A DNA stretch of 64,000 bases from Pomphorhynchus laevis (taxonomy: Eukaryota > Acanthocephala > Palaeacanthocephala > Echinorhynchida > Pomphorhynchidae): NCBI GenBank assembly GCA_012934845.2, contig WNNJ02000823.1, positions 209,919 to 273,918 of the forward strand. The letters run 5' to 3'. The position numbers were made by a program, and so were the translations under genes. Positions 53,235 to 64,000 of this stretch are shown piece after piece. Numbering within the stretch: position 1 is the first letter of the stretch; the number at the start of each line of letters is the position of its first letter. The notes beneath the pieces were generated by a model that saw nothing but the letters and a program-made list of their open reading frames with translations, did no database searches and was not told the origin of the DNA.

Positions 53235-53481
53235 ATTGTTCAAATCTACAACAATTTAATTAAAATCAAGAACTTTACATACAAAAAAATGATGCTTTTT
53301 CTATTGTGTAAACTGTAGCTAGCTTCCGTCAACTGTTATAATATCTCCGTTGTTTTGTTTCATTTGACGGAAACAGAATACAATTTACACAAGTGCAAAA
53401 ATCAGTGCAAAAAACTGCTATCTGTAAGCAGCGATTCACTGGAATTATTGTTATTTTTACTAAAAATACAAACTTTAAGAA
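53235..53481. promoter_or_regulatory. Bidirectional H2B/H2A promoter, copy 2
   Basis: Same sequence as 16945-17191, with the paired 32-bp elements at 53304-53335 (facing H2B) and 53361-53392 (facing H2A) centred on 53348. Confidence 0.85.
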
Positions 53482-53874
53482 ATGCCTAGTCAAGGAAAAG
53501 GTGCAGCTAAATCTCGTTCAAAGCCAAAGAGTAGAAGCTCCCGTGCCGGGCTTCAGTTCCCCGTCGGAAGAGTAGGGCGACACTTGCGAAGAGGTAACTA
53601 TGGGGAGCGTATTGGTGCCGGGTCTCCAGTTTATTTGGCTGCTGTTTTGGAATATTTGACTGCCGAACTCTTAGAATTAGCTGGTAATGCTGCAAGGGAC
53701 AACAAAAAAAGCAGAATTATTCCAAGGCATCTACAGCTTGCCATTCGTAACGATGAGGAATTGAACAAGTTGCTGAGTGGCGTGACAATATCTCAAGGAG
53801 GTGTCTTACCTAACATTCAAGCTGTGCTATTGCCAAAGCGGTCTGCTGCGGCCGGGGAAAGCCAAACTGCATAA
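53482..53874 (+). CDS. H2A: Histone H2A, H2A.X-like tail, copy 2
   Basis: Encodes the same 130-residue H2A as 17192-17584, including the [17 protein letters not shown] variant segment and the SQTA end. AATAAA at 53901-53906. See copy 1 for domains. Confidence 0.98.
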   Translation: MPSQGKGAAKSRSKPKSRSSRAGLQFPVGRVGRHLRRGNYGERIGAGSPVYLAAVLEYLTAELLELAGNAARDNKKSRIIPRHLQLAIRNDEELNKLLSGVTISQGGVLPNIQAVLLPKRSAAAGESQTA

Positions 53875-53909
53875 AAACTTGAATACTTGTAAATACGTTG
53901 AATAAAAAA

Positions 53910-55040
53910 GTTGATCTTATGTTATGTGAATAGCAAATTATTAGAAATTTGCACAATTTGATTTTTAATTAAGATGAATAAATCAAATGAATCAATGTAT
54001 CATTTGAAAATATAGTATGTCGACTAAAATGTGATGAATGCAGTGCTTTAATATTGAGCTCGATTAAAATGTTGAACTCAATTAAAATGTTCAATAAATT
54101 AAAATTTAACATTTGCAACAAGTGTCCAGCTGAGTGTTAGAGCTTTTCTAGATTAAAGAAATTGAATTTGTAAATTTTTAGTACTAAGTATGAAAGTTTA
54201 GGTTTGAACGAAATCAAATTTGTAAAATATGAGCATTCGAAATTAAACGTTCAATAATGGCAGTAAAAATTAATTCGTTTTTGATTAAAATCGATCATGA
54301 GATAAAAGCAATGCGGTTTATAATACAATGGATCAGGTTTCGGATCTGCTTTTTCTGATGGATTAAAATGTATTTCCTAATCTGTTTGGTTTTCTGCAAT
54401 TGAATTAAAAACCTACGGGATAGTAGGTATAATGCAAGCTTTAAGTCGCGAACCCAATTTAATGTTCGCGATTCAAGTGACCTACCGTCACTTGAGGTAA
54501 TAACTGCAGTAAAGAAAAAGTGAATTCGCGACTTAGGATTGATTTTAGATAAGAACTAATTAACTAGCCCGTTGTAAATCTGATATTTTCACTTTGAAAT
54601 GTCTAGTTGTAGTAATAGGGATGTGCAAGGATGCATTGAAATATCAGAAAGACTCATGCGAATGAGATATATGTCATGGGTTCTATTAGAACGAACGGCA
54701 GCAACCTTAGATAATGACTTTACGTTTCCTTGCTCGTCCCTTATCTAATCAAGATATCGGAAGAAGATGGTCAAGATTTTACTACATGTCGAGTTGATCT
54801 ACTTGTGATTTGTTTTAATATGTTTAAGTTATTCGTTTGTTTCTCAAAATCAAAATACCATATTGTCTTTACAATTTTACCTTATGTGAAATAGGAGAAT
54901 TCGGCAATTACTACACGAGAAAATAATCATAACGGTGAATGAATGTATTTCAGTTTATATATTTTGCATGGTATATATATTATCCAGCAAGTCGTTGAAA
55001 AATTGCACGAAACATTCCGGCGAATTTAATAATAATACAA
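53910..55040. other. Region downstream of H2A copy 2
   Basis: Same content as 17620-18750, including the three stem-loops (54411-54495), with substitutions near 54322-54352 and in the small ORF. Nothing else recognised. Confidence 0.5.
54599..54748 (+). CDS. Candidate 49-residue ORF, copy 2
   Basis: Same frame as 18309-18458 with Ser instead of Gly at residue 3 (MSSCSNRDVQGC). The frame is kept. Confidence 0.4.
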   Translation: MSSCSNRDVQGCIEISERLMRMRYMSWVLLERTAATLDNDFTFPCSSLI

Positions 55041-56239
55041 ATTTATTTAATGTGGCAGATGCGTACAAGCTGTACGCTTACAAGTCCACAAAGAAAAATT
55101 AAAAAGTCAAGCAGATAAATTGTTTAAATGGGATAGGATTTGTCGTTTGAAGCACGGCAAGGAAGTTAATTGGCGTATATGAATGGGCAGATGGTTCCAC
55201 GATAGAGGAGCAGCCACAATGAAAGAGCGGAGTCCAAAGGAGGTAGAGTAGTTTGGGAAATGTGAAAGAAGGGAATTACAGGAACGCAAGGAACAGTAAA
55301 CAGGACGAGAATTATCAAGAAAAGGAAGATTGAGAAATGAAGGGGTATGAAGAGTTACAAGGCGGAAAGCAACGATAAGAAGACGAATTTGAACACGACA
55401 ATAAATTGTAGGCAAATCGAGAGAAGCAAGATGGTAGGATGTATGATCAAAACGACGAAGACGGAAGATAATTCGGACAGCTGCGTTGACGATGCGTTGT
55501 AGGGGAAGAAGAGTGGATTTAGGTGAGTTGGAATATAGACTAAAACAATTATCGAGTCTGGAAAAAGGAGAGAATATATTAGAGTCATACAAGAAGGGAA
55601 ATCGACCAATCTACGAACTTGACGGAGGTTGCGGAGTATCAAGGTAGATGAGCGTACTTTATCTCTAACGAAAGGTTTAAGTGAAATTCGGTTGTCAAAA
55701 TGGAAGCCTAGGAAAACGAGATTATCAACGATAGGAATAATTGTATAATTTAATGATACGGAGGGAGGTTCGAAGCCGAGGCGTTGAGGTGGGATCCACA
55801 TATTTTTGGATTTATCAGGATTCAGAGAAAGACGAAGGGAAGAAAGATGATTGGAAATTGAGACAAGACAGTCGGAAGCAGAAACACTAAAATCGTGAAT
55901 ACGATAAACAGGTGCATGAGCATAGATGAGAATGTCATCAGCATATTGCATAACATGGAAGTTAAATTTATGAGAAATCGAAGACAAATCACCAAGAAGA
56001 AGAGAGAAAAGCATAGGGCCTAATACGGAGCCTTGTGGAACACCGGACGGACTAGACGAAGGATGGGAGAGAGAAGAGTTAGAATAGACGCGAAATGTAC
56101 GGTTTGATAGATATGAAGAAAACCATGATACAGTGGGTAAAGAGAAGCCATAATCATGACGAAGGCGATGTAGAAGAATCGACTGATCGACGATGTCAAA
56201 AGCAGACGATAGATCAAGAGAAACTATGACACTACTGTA
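55041..56239 (-). mobile_element. CR1/L2-type LINE family B, 3' part, copy 2
   Basis: Equivalent of 18751-19949: RT from SLDLSSAFDIVDQ through GVPQGSVLGPMLFSLLLGDL, MQYADDILIYAH, LNPDKSKNMWIPPQR to PLSWNHLPIHIRQL and the 3' tail. The 5' part of this LINE is absent from copy 2. It shows a mixture of better and worse preserved positions than copy 1, so neither is simply the parent. Confidence 0.9.
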
Positions 56240-57380
56240 CCGAGTAAATTCAAGCAGAGAAGAATAGGCTTTATTCTAATACATCTAGAATAACAAGTCA
56301 AAAGGTAAGTATCATTACATTCTCCCCACGACATAATCATTTAAGTACGCAGGACTTCTTCGATTTCTTTGAGGTCGTAGTTCCCCATTTTCAGAACGAT
56401 TGAAGTATCTCGTAGGGTAGTTGCTCTGGCACGTATTATCAGTATTTAAGAGAAATGATTCATCCTGTCTGGATAGTTCGTTTTCCTCGTTGTGATTGAC
56501 CGTCTCATCGATATACTTCGTTGCATCCAAGTTTTCAGGGTTGACAGTGATTTCATCAGAACGCTTATCTGAACGTGAATGAGAATTGCTATTTACTGTT
56601 GAATGGTCATTTATTGATGCCTGATCACACATTTTATCGCCATCGTATAAATTCAAAGTTTCAAGGTCAAAGGGAATGTCTCCATCGGACGAGTTGATAT
56701 TGAGGTTTTCGTCGACTCTGGGATACGGGGATAAATGTCGAGTTGATATATATATATATCTCCCTCCCGTTTTGTAACTTCACGAGAGCAAAATTGGGAT
56801 TGGCGTACACAATTTCAGCTTTTTCCACAGGGTTCTCGTATTTGTTCGTTTTATTAAAGCGTCTTATTAAGACTGGGCCAGGGTTTGATAACCAAGACGG
56901 AAGATCATGACCATTTATAGAGCGTCGGCTGAATGTAAAGAGTCGTTCATGTGGTGTGTGGTTCGTGGCAGTACACAGAAGTGATCGAATAGCGTTGAGA
57001 CATTGTGGTAATACACTTTGCCACTCATCTGTTTTCTTTCCGAGGTCATGTAAACGCAATGATATTGCCTTCCATAGTACACCATTAAGGCGCTCGACTT
57101 GACCATTGCCAGCAGGGTTGTATGAACTTGAATGAGTAATCGCCACCCCGTGATGAGAGAGGAATGACTGGATTTCCTTAGAGGTAAAAGCCGTACCTTG
57201 ATCAGAATGGATTGAAGCAGGTGAACCGAAAATTTAAGAGATCTGGGTTAAACAATCTATGACAGTGTGTGGTCATATCAGAACATGGAAAGGCAAAGGG
57301 GAATCTGCTATACTCGTCAATAACGGTTAACAAATACCTTTTATTGTTCTTTGTAGGAATTGAGCCCTTAAAATCCATAG
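56240..57380 (-). mobile_element. Ty3/Gypsy fossil, copy 2 (integrase part)
   Basis: Equivalent of the left part of the fossil at 19950-22003, ending where copy 2 jumps to the RLE LINE. Integrase core and C-terminal parts are recognisable. Broken, with at least two breaks. Same insertion event as copy 1. Confidence 0.88.
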
Positions 57381-58416
57381 TTGCTACCCCTGTTTGTGTT
57401 GGTTGTAGCAGGCTGGCGAAGCGTTTACCTAGTCAAGACAGATGCACTTCGAACAGAGACGGTGAAGAGATTCGCCGACGCCGATTGATCTTACACCCCT
57501 TCCTTTTTTAGCAGCGATATCAAGTTAGTACCAGCGATATAAGGCGCTACTTCAGGGGGTGCGAGTTCTTCAAGTATATGGTCGGTCTTGGCCCCAGGCA
57601 GCCTGGTTCTGACGCTTATGGGAAAGAGTTGACCGCGGCAAGGACTGTTTCACGACTTATAACTATTGACCAAAGCGGATTGTTCGAGCGATGTTTTGTA
57701 ATATTAGGGAATGAGAGTGGTTGATCTGTGCTGTACGTAGGAGGACGCAGTATTTGCAGGAGTGTCTGTGCTTGTGCAGATGGGGTTGATATTCCGAATG
57801 AAATCAGGCGCTGGGCTGCTTTCCCGTAATTTCCGTGCTTAACTAGGGTGATACAAACAAGTTCCGACTTGCCGTTCGGTTTGCGATTTGCATTTTTGCG
57901 TGCCATTGCTCTCACCGATGGTAAATCCCGTAAGGCGATTGTCGCGTAGGCTCTTATTGATTCTCAGATGAACTTTTCGACTTTATGTCAAACTTTGCAA
58001 GTTGTTTGTATCGAGCAGCTGAAGCACGATTCGGCTAAGAGCAGCAATTTTGCCCATGAACCGATATATCCGATTTAAGGCGGGCGTTAAATGTTGTTAC
58101 AGAAATGGGTGACTGCTGGAACCCGTGCTTTAAACTGGATATGCCATATGGCGATTCTTTGCGCTAGTGTAATTGAAAAACACGACAGATGTCTTGAATC
58201 TTCGACTCGAACGGGCAGAGTTGCTATCGGTGAATTCATCTTTTCGGTGCCTTTGTTGGATTTAGCCTCTGACACATGATAGAAACAACTCTGAAGGATT
58301 ACTTTGCCGGAGCCTGCACATCTTGAACCTCCAAGCTTGTGGAAGCGGAAGCGTCCACTAGATGTCAAGGCAATGTTTCTCTGACAGAGGTGACAAGGAC
58401 GCTTTCCTCTTTCCAT
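57381..58416 (-). mobile_element. RLE-bearing LINE, N-terminal finger and RT start, copy 2
   Basis: Same as 27913-28948: MERGKRPCHLCQRNIALTSS finger, ISTPSAQAQTLLQILRPP and the RSIGVGESLHRLCSKCIC box, truncated on the left by the junction with the Gypsy fossil. Confidence 0.75.
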
Positions 58417-58869
58417 TGGTGTAGTTAATTGCGATGTCTTTGAATGTATTCGTATATGATTTTGTATTGTAATTAGTTGTGCAATCAGTAAAGCATACGT
58501 AGTATCGGCAATTTGTAATAATGTATTACTTGTTGATGTATGTTTTTTAACTTGTAATTTACAAGTTATAAAAATAACTTGTGTGTTTTTGAAATATATA
58601 ATAACAATATACATGTGTGTATAATTTGTTAAAAATTTTTGTTCTCATTTATTTATTATTTAATTATTAAATTAATTTAATTATTTAAATTTTATTAATT
58701 CAAATATTATATATTTTAGTGTTTGGCTTATTTTTGTATTATTTTAATTTTTTTAAATTCTCGATTCATATTGTTCTCTGCATTTGATAAAAGTGAAAGA
58801 TTTTGAGTACCAAAGGGAAAATGCAAGCGACATATGCTAAATTGCAAGTATCAAATAGAAATAGATATA

Positions 58870-58943
58870 TGCCCCAGGTGAGGCTCGAACTCACGACTTC
58901 CAGATTATGAGACTGACGCTCTAACCAACTGAGCTACTAAGGC
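58870..58943 (-). tRNA. Elongator tRNA-Met (CAT), copy 2
   Basis: tRNA body identical to 29400-29473. Both flanks carry a few substitutions (58861-58869 and 58947-58975), the densest cluster of differences in this part of the duplication, while the 74-nt gene has none. Confidence 0.96.
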
Positions 58944-58989
58944 AACCCTTAGAAAATCTATCAAGTGAAAAAATTACAAAAATATGCAA

Positions 58990-60940
58990 ATTTTTTTTGA
59001 ACTTTTTAATGTTATCTTTAAGATATGATTTAAAAGTAGTTTTAATGTTCATATCAAGATAAATACATCCATATTTGTTTTATTAATTTTATTTCACTAT
59101 TTAATGTATTATATTTTATATTATATTGTATGCATGAATGATCATGCAAGTTAATTTTTCTTGTAAATTTAAATATGTCGTCTTTAAGATATGATTTAAA
59201 AGTAGTTTTAATTAATGTTAATTTAATATTCATATCTAGATATATACCTTCTGTATCATTATATTAGTTTTTATTAAGAAAAAGGCTATCTGAATAAATT
59301 TGTTCGATTATTGAATAAAAATTATTAGAGTTAAATACACATATATCATCAGTTTGGCATTTCTGCCTTCAACTGTCTTTCTTCTATCTACGAACGTTTC
59401 TTTAATCTCCATCTCGTTCTAAACCCCGACAAGTCCAAAATAATGTGGATCCTCCCCCGTAAACCAAACATATCTCCTCCCACTGTATATTTTACCTCAT
59501 CGATCATCCCCATAGTTACAATCTCACTCTCTTAGGCTTCCATTTCGATGATCACTTTTCCCTTAAACCCTTCGTCCGCGACAAGGTCCGCTCGTCTAAC
59601 TTAATTCTCCGTGACATCCGCCGTATCCGCCCCTTATCGACTTCCGTTCTTGTATGTCTCTTCTTTCATCGCTTCTTTTCCCTAAAATCGATTACTGCCT
59701 TAGCCTTTTCGCCAATTCTCCAAAATCCATCATCCTACTCCTACAACGAATAATCAACACCGTCGTTCGAGTGCTCTTTCGTCTCCGTCGCTTCGACCAC
59801 ACATCCACATATTTTGCCCAACTCTCCTGGCCCACCATCCACATCCGCATCAAACTCCGCCTTCTTCTCGTTACTTTTCGTCTCATCGCTGTCGGCTCCC
59901 CATCGTTCATCAACCTTCCTTTCTTAGACGATACTCGCCCCACCTCGCTATCGCTTCGTTCCTGTCATACCCTCTTACTCCACGTTCCTAATTACTCCAA
60001 CAACTACGGTCTCCGATCCTTCCTCGTCGCCGCCTCACTCGCCTGGAATCAACTTCCTCTCGACGTCCGCCGCGCCCCCTCCTTTATCACATTCAAACAC
60101 CTCCTCCGTTCACACCTTCTCGACACATGATTCACAGTCTTGTTTTTTTTTGTGGTCATGTAAGCGCGCGCTGGCACGTATTTGTCACGTTTAAATAAAT
60201 CCCTTTTAATGTATCGAAACATATATTTCATATCTTTATATAATTTAGATTTTTTTAAACAGTTATGAACAAATTCATATTCTATAAAGCTTCTATAAAA
60301 GAAGCTTTATACTTCTTGAATGTTTTTATACCTTTATAAAAACAAGTCAGCTATAATTGGGCTACTATTACCTCCCATTGGAACACCTTTTATTTTTCTA
60401 AATAAAGATGTCTCTACCTTATTTATCAAAGAAAATTATTTATCAAAATAATCAAGATATTATATTTATATTATAGTTACATAGATTATATTTATATTAT
60501 AGTTACATGATAATAATTATTATCATGTAATAATTGTTTATTTGTCTAAATATAGATGTCTTTACTTTTAAATAATTTTGATTTATCAAAATATTAAAGA
60601 ATTCTATTAATTCAATTTTATCCATATATTTATATTTACTTGATGGTTTAATTTTTGTTAGATAGGCGTTATAATTATTATAACATATATATGTATATCT
60701 TTTTCCGAATATAAGATTAATTAATTTTACTAACGCTTCTTTAATATCTACTAAATCTAGATTTGTATAAAGCGTGCTAAAATCGTATGTATTTATATTT
60801 TGAAAATTTATTACTTTTGTCTGTTCTAAAAATTCTTTTGTAGAATTAATACTGAAATAGTGTTTTATACCAGTATTAATTTCGATTACCTTGCAATATT
60901 TTTTAAAGTGTGCTTTAATTACTTTAAGTATTATATTCAT
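58990..60940 (-). mobile_element. Penelope-like element, RT part, copy 2 (split by LINE A)
   Basis: Equivalent of 29530-31470. Here the frame from 60940 stays open longer (145 codons), reaching YKYMDKIELIEFFNILINQN, which is interrupted in copy 1. The 28-bp palindrome is at 60502-60529. Confidence 0.8.
59350..60205 (+). mobile_element. L2/CR1-type LINE family A, 3' copy in Penelope, copy 2
   Basis: Same insertion as 29880-30735, open from 59654 to 60130 (LPKIDYCLSLFANSPKS-type start, ending HLLRSHLLDT). The C-terminal SLAWNQLPLDVRRAPSF is nearer the family sequence than in copy 1. Confidence 0.9.
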
Positions 60941-61039
60941 ATAGACAAAAAATTTAAGGGTATAAAAATTGAATCAGATAATAAAACTATACCTATATAG
61001 TTTTTTCTGAATATAAGATTAATTTATTTTACTAACGCT

Positions 61040-62238
61040 TCTTTAGATATCTTCTTATGATAGGCTAAGTTGTATAATAGACAGTTATTGTAATACAAAA
61101 TACTATAATCATACAATAAATGTTAATAATAACAATAGAAAATATACACAAACCATAAACTTCATTAATAAATGAATAGATAACATAAATATAGGCAGAC
61201 TTTTAAATAATTCTAAAAGTAAAGAAATAATAGGATCAGATTTAAGTAAATATATTCCTAAAATAAGGTATAAGCTATTACCGCAATTAAAACGAAAAAT
61301 TTGAAATTATAATAAAGAATTGAAATCTATATGTAACGATAATATCAGAAACATAATGGAAACAGAATGCAATTGTAAAAGTCTTAGTTTTGATAAAATA
61401 AATGAACATGTATGCACTCATAATCTAGAATTAATTGAAAACAATGAAATAAGGAAAATGCTATCAAAAGGGTATAAATATAGATTAAATAATAACAACG
61501 ACAAAAATAAAATTTACAGTTCGTTATATAATAACTTAAATGATTACTTTAGTAAGCTGATTAATAGTGAAAGCTCGAATATATCTAAGATAAAAATTAT
61601 AAAATTATAATAAAGAATTGAAATCTATATGTAACGATAATATTAGAAACATAATGAAAACTGAATGCGATTGCAAAAGTCTTAATTTTGATAAAATAAA
61701 TGAACATGTATGTACCCATAATCTAGAATTAATTGAAAATTGTGAATTAAGAAAGCTGCTATCAAAAGGGTATAAATATAGATTAAATAACAACAACGAC
61801 AAAAATAAAATTTACAGTTCGTTATATAATAACTTAAATGATTACTTTAGTAAGCTGATTAATAGTGAAAGCACGAATATATCTAAGATAAAAATTTGGA
61901 AAGATTATATATTTGATAAAATTAAAAATAAAATGAAAATTACAAACAATTACAAAAGGAAAGATAAAATTAATAAAGATATGTATAAAGAACTTACTAA
62001 ATTAAAGGATAACTATATAATAACAACTATTGATAAAGCTAGTAATAACTTTGTCTTCATATGCAAAAAGCTTTATTATGATATACTAGTGAAAGAGGTT
62101 AATTCTAATGATTTAAATGTAAATCCAACATATGAACGTAGTGAGTTGAGTTTTGAAACAATTATTACAAGTCACTGTTCTATAATGGATAAAAAGTGTA
62201 TAAAGGTTGAATTAGATAATAAAACTATACCTATATAG
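61040..62238 (+). mobile_element. Penelope-like N-terminal domain with a 298-bp tandem unit, copy 2
   Basis: Equivalent of 31576-32476 but with two tandem units starting at 61321 and 61619. The units differ from each other (ETECNCKSLSF...ENNEIRKMLSK versus KTECDCKSLNF...ENCELRKLLSK). Copy 1 has one unit that joins the first half of unit 1 to the second half of unit 2. Confidence 0.85.
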
Positions 62239-62349
62239 TTTTTTTCTGAATATAAGATTAATTTATTTTACTAACGCTTCTTTAGAGGTATTAAAATAAT
62301 TAATAAACAATTGAATAATTGTTATAATTAATAATAACATTATTATATT

Positions 62350-63645
62350 AATCTGAGAAGTTATTTATTAATGCCCACCGCAGCTTCTCGGCTTGGGGCT
62401 GGCAGCAGAAGTTACAGGAATTACATAACTTAGAAAGCAAAATATTTAAAATATTAATCACTACTGGGGGTGTGATTTTATTTGTGGGATCGTTGACTTT
62501 GATTTGAAGGCCTTTTTATAGCATGAGTTTGTGTGTAAATGTTGATTGATTATTGTTGAATCTACAGGTATTGAATCGATTTTACGAAAAGGAATTGTTG
62601 AAAGAATTGAACCATAGAATACATGAGAATACACGAACGATGATAGATGTTTTGGTGGCTTGAGGTTATTGCCAAAGAGGTTGTTGCAGAGTGGCTGCTG
62701 TGTTATTTCGGGATCGGCGGCATTGATATTTTCTGTGAACTCTTGGAAGTGCTGTTGGAAGGCCGGTGATTTTGATAAGCAAATACATTGCTGGTAGTCA
62801 ATAGATAGAAGTTAGATCGACGTTAGAATAGAAAGTGGAGTAGAGTTAATTTTAGGTGACAATCCGAGTACATTTTTTAAGAAAGCAATTTACAGGAGTC
62901 AAGTTTTTTAAAACTTGACTAAAAATATATTTATAGGAGTTTACGAATTCTATGGGCTGATTGTTTAATGATAACTTGTCAGTTCGGGCTAGGCGACAAC
63001 CACTACGAAATTTTATGGCTTTTGTTTTTAATGTGTTGACATTGAGGTCGTTTGGCAAACAGTATACATGAAGTTGATCAAGTAGGGTCTGTAAAATTGT
63101 AGTAGATTCACATATTATCAGAAGATCATCGGCAAAACTAAGGATTTTGGACTTGGTAGACGTCTTTTTTAAAAAGAGTGCAAGTCTCCGATAAAAAGTG
63201 AAAATATGAGAGGGCTAAGAGTGTCGCCATGTAATACTTCTTTATGCTGAATAACGGATGCAGATATAGATACGCAGTCCAATACTCGTATTTCATTAGG
63301 TGACAGAAGCCGACGTATTGTGTCGAGGAATGTTCTATTTATGTTTAACTGGACTTTGAGTTTTTCTATAATCAAATGGCGATTGACGCTGTCAAAGGCT
63401 TTGGTAAAGTCTACTAATACGGCGTAAGAGTGGCGATGGGTTGGAATCATGGCAAATATTGTGTCACGAGCTTGGGATAGTGCTGACAAATTCAAGCGAC
63501 CACGGCGAAATCCATGATGTTCAGGTGGGAATAAGTTGTCTGCAAAGTGGAAAAGACGACGTGTGATCGGGGATGCAAAGAATTTATAAGCATGATTGAG
63601 GATAGCGATATCGCGATAAGCGTTCGGATCTGATGAATCACCTAC
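62350..63645 (-). mobile_element. LINE of unassigned clade, copy 2
   Basis: Equivalent of 32590-33880 with the same RT motifs (LVDFTKAFDSVNRHLIIEKL, HGDTLSPLIFSLFIGDLHSF) and C-terminal tail; almost no differences from copy 1. Confidence 0.75.
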
Positions 63646-63744
63646 GTTTTTATAAAGTAACTTAATATTAATAAATATAATAACTTATATTAATATAGTA
63701 ACTATATTATAAGTTAATATATTAGTTAATAGTTAATCGACTAA

Positions 63745-64000
63745 CGCTCAATCATCGTAGAAAAGTCCATTGACACTATCAGGATACCAGAGATCAAGTA
63801 ATAAACAGTTGGAACAGACTCCCGTCATCTGGAATTGAATGCCGGAACATCCGGAAATTTCGGCGTGCGCTGAACAGTGTATCGCTCTCATAGGAAGTCG
63901 AACCTGATTTGGATTTTTTGTTTTACTGACATTGTACTTTTTTTACATTGAGATTCCGCCAAACGAGCCACCGCTCATCGGCTGTTGTATACTAATAATA
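63745..64000 (+). mobile_element. LINE 3' end, copy 2 (runs to window edge)
   Basis: Equivalent of 33980-34237: VINSWNRLPSSGIECRNIRK, stop, and a 3' UTR reaching the ACTAATAATA end at the last base of the window. Confidence 0.65.

Larger units (their letters stand above)
49861..64000. repeat. Segmental duplication, copy 2 (runs past window end)
   Basis: Matches 14170-21087 up to 57380, then switches directly to the equivalent of 27913 at 57381. Compared with copy 1 it has 599 bp more in the AT array, a second Penelope N-terminal unit (+298 bp), and lacks 21088-27912. The junction at 57380/57381 has at most 1 bp of microhomology. Confidence 0.92.

Overview
The window looks like a transposon-packed region of an invertebrate animal genome. 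It is AT-rich throughout. Nuclear-type tRNA genes, a divergent histone H2A/H2B pair, Penelope-like elements with GIY-YIG endonucleases, CR1/L2-type LINEs, RTE-type LINEs, LINEs with a restriction-like endonuclease (RLE), and Ty3/Gypsy fossils together exclude a prokaryote, and I see nothing plant- or fungus-specific. An arthropod or another invertebrate fits; I cannot name the species from sequence alone.

Supported host genes are few. They are histone H2B (16585-16944, minus) and H2A (17192-17584, plus) transcribed apart from a 247-bp intergenic region, an initiator tRNA-Met (13702-13773), an elongator tRNA-Met (29400-29473), and less certain pieces: a 49-codon ORF (18309-18458), two ORFs upstream of the histones, and short spliced-exon candidates at 40637-40703 and 49315-49438, the latter reading like a fragment of a SNF2-family helicase domain.

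The dominant architecture is a direct segmental duplication. Block 1 (about 10.5-34.2 kb) carries RTE LINE, initiator tRNA-Met, histone pair, CR1/L2 LINE with a nested Gypsy fossil, RLE LINE, elongator tRNA-Met, Penelope elements and another LINE. Block 2 (about 44.65 kb to the window end) repeats the same order. Block 2 lacks a 6.8-kb piece present in block 1 (21088-27912), carries a longer AT-rich array next to H2B, and keeps two Penelope units where block 1 has one hybrid unit. All the clear host genes therefore exist twice here.

Layout: 0-6 kb Penelope, RTE and L2 fragments; 6.3-9.9 kb RLE LINE split by an L2-type insertion; 10.5-13.8 kb RTE LINE and tRNA; 14.2-18.7 kb AT array and histones; 18.75-25.4 kb nearly complete CR1/L2-type LINE with Gypsy insertion; 26.2-29 kb two RLE LINE remnants; 29.4-39.5 kb tRNA, then Penelope copies in tandem and inverted order mixed with LINE ends; 39.7-41.2 kb possible host exons; 41.2-43.7 kb satellite; 43.7-44.6 kb Gypsy fossil; then block 2.

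The most interesting signals are (1) a dyad-symmetric histone promoter in which one 32-bp element is placed once facing each gene about a common centre at 17058; (2) many short perfect hairpins scattered through the window, at least one demonstrably replacing sequence still present in the paralogous copy, suggesting fold-back template switching; (3) three consecutive perfect stem-loops downstream of H2A; and (4) the duplication itself, which may be real or a haplotype-assembly artefact.
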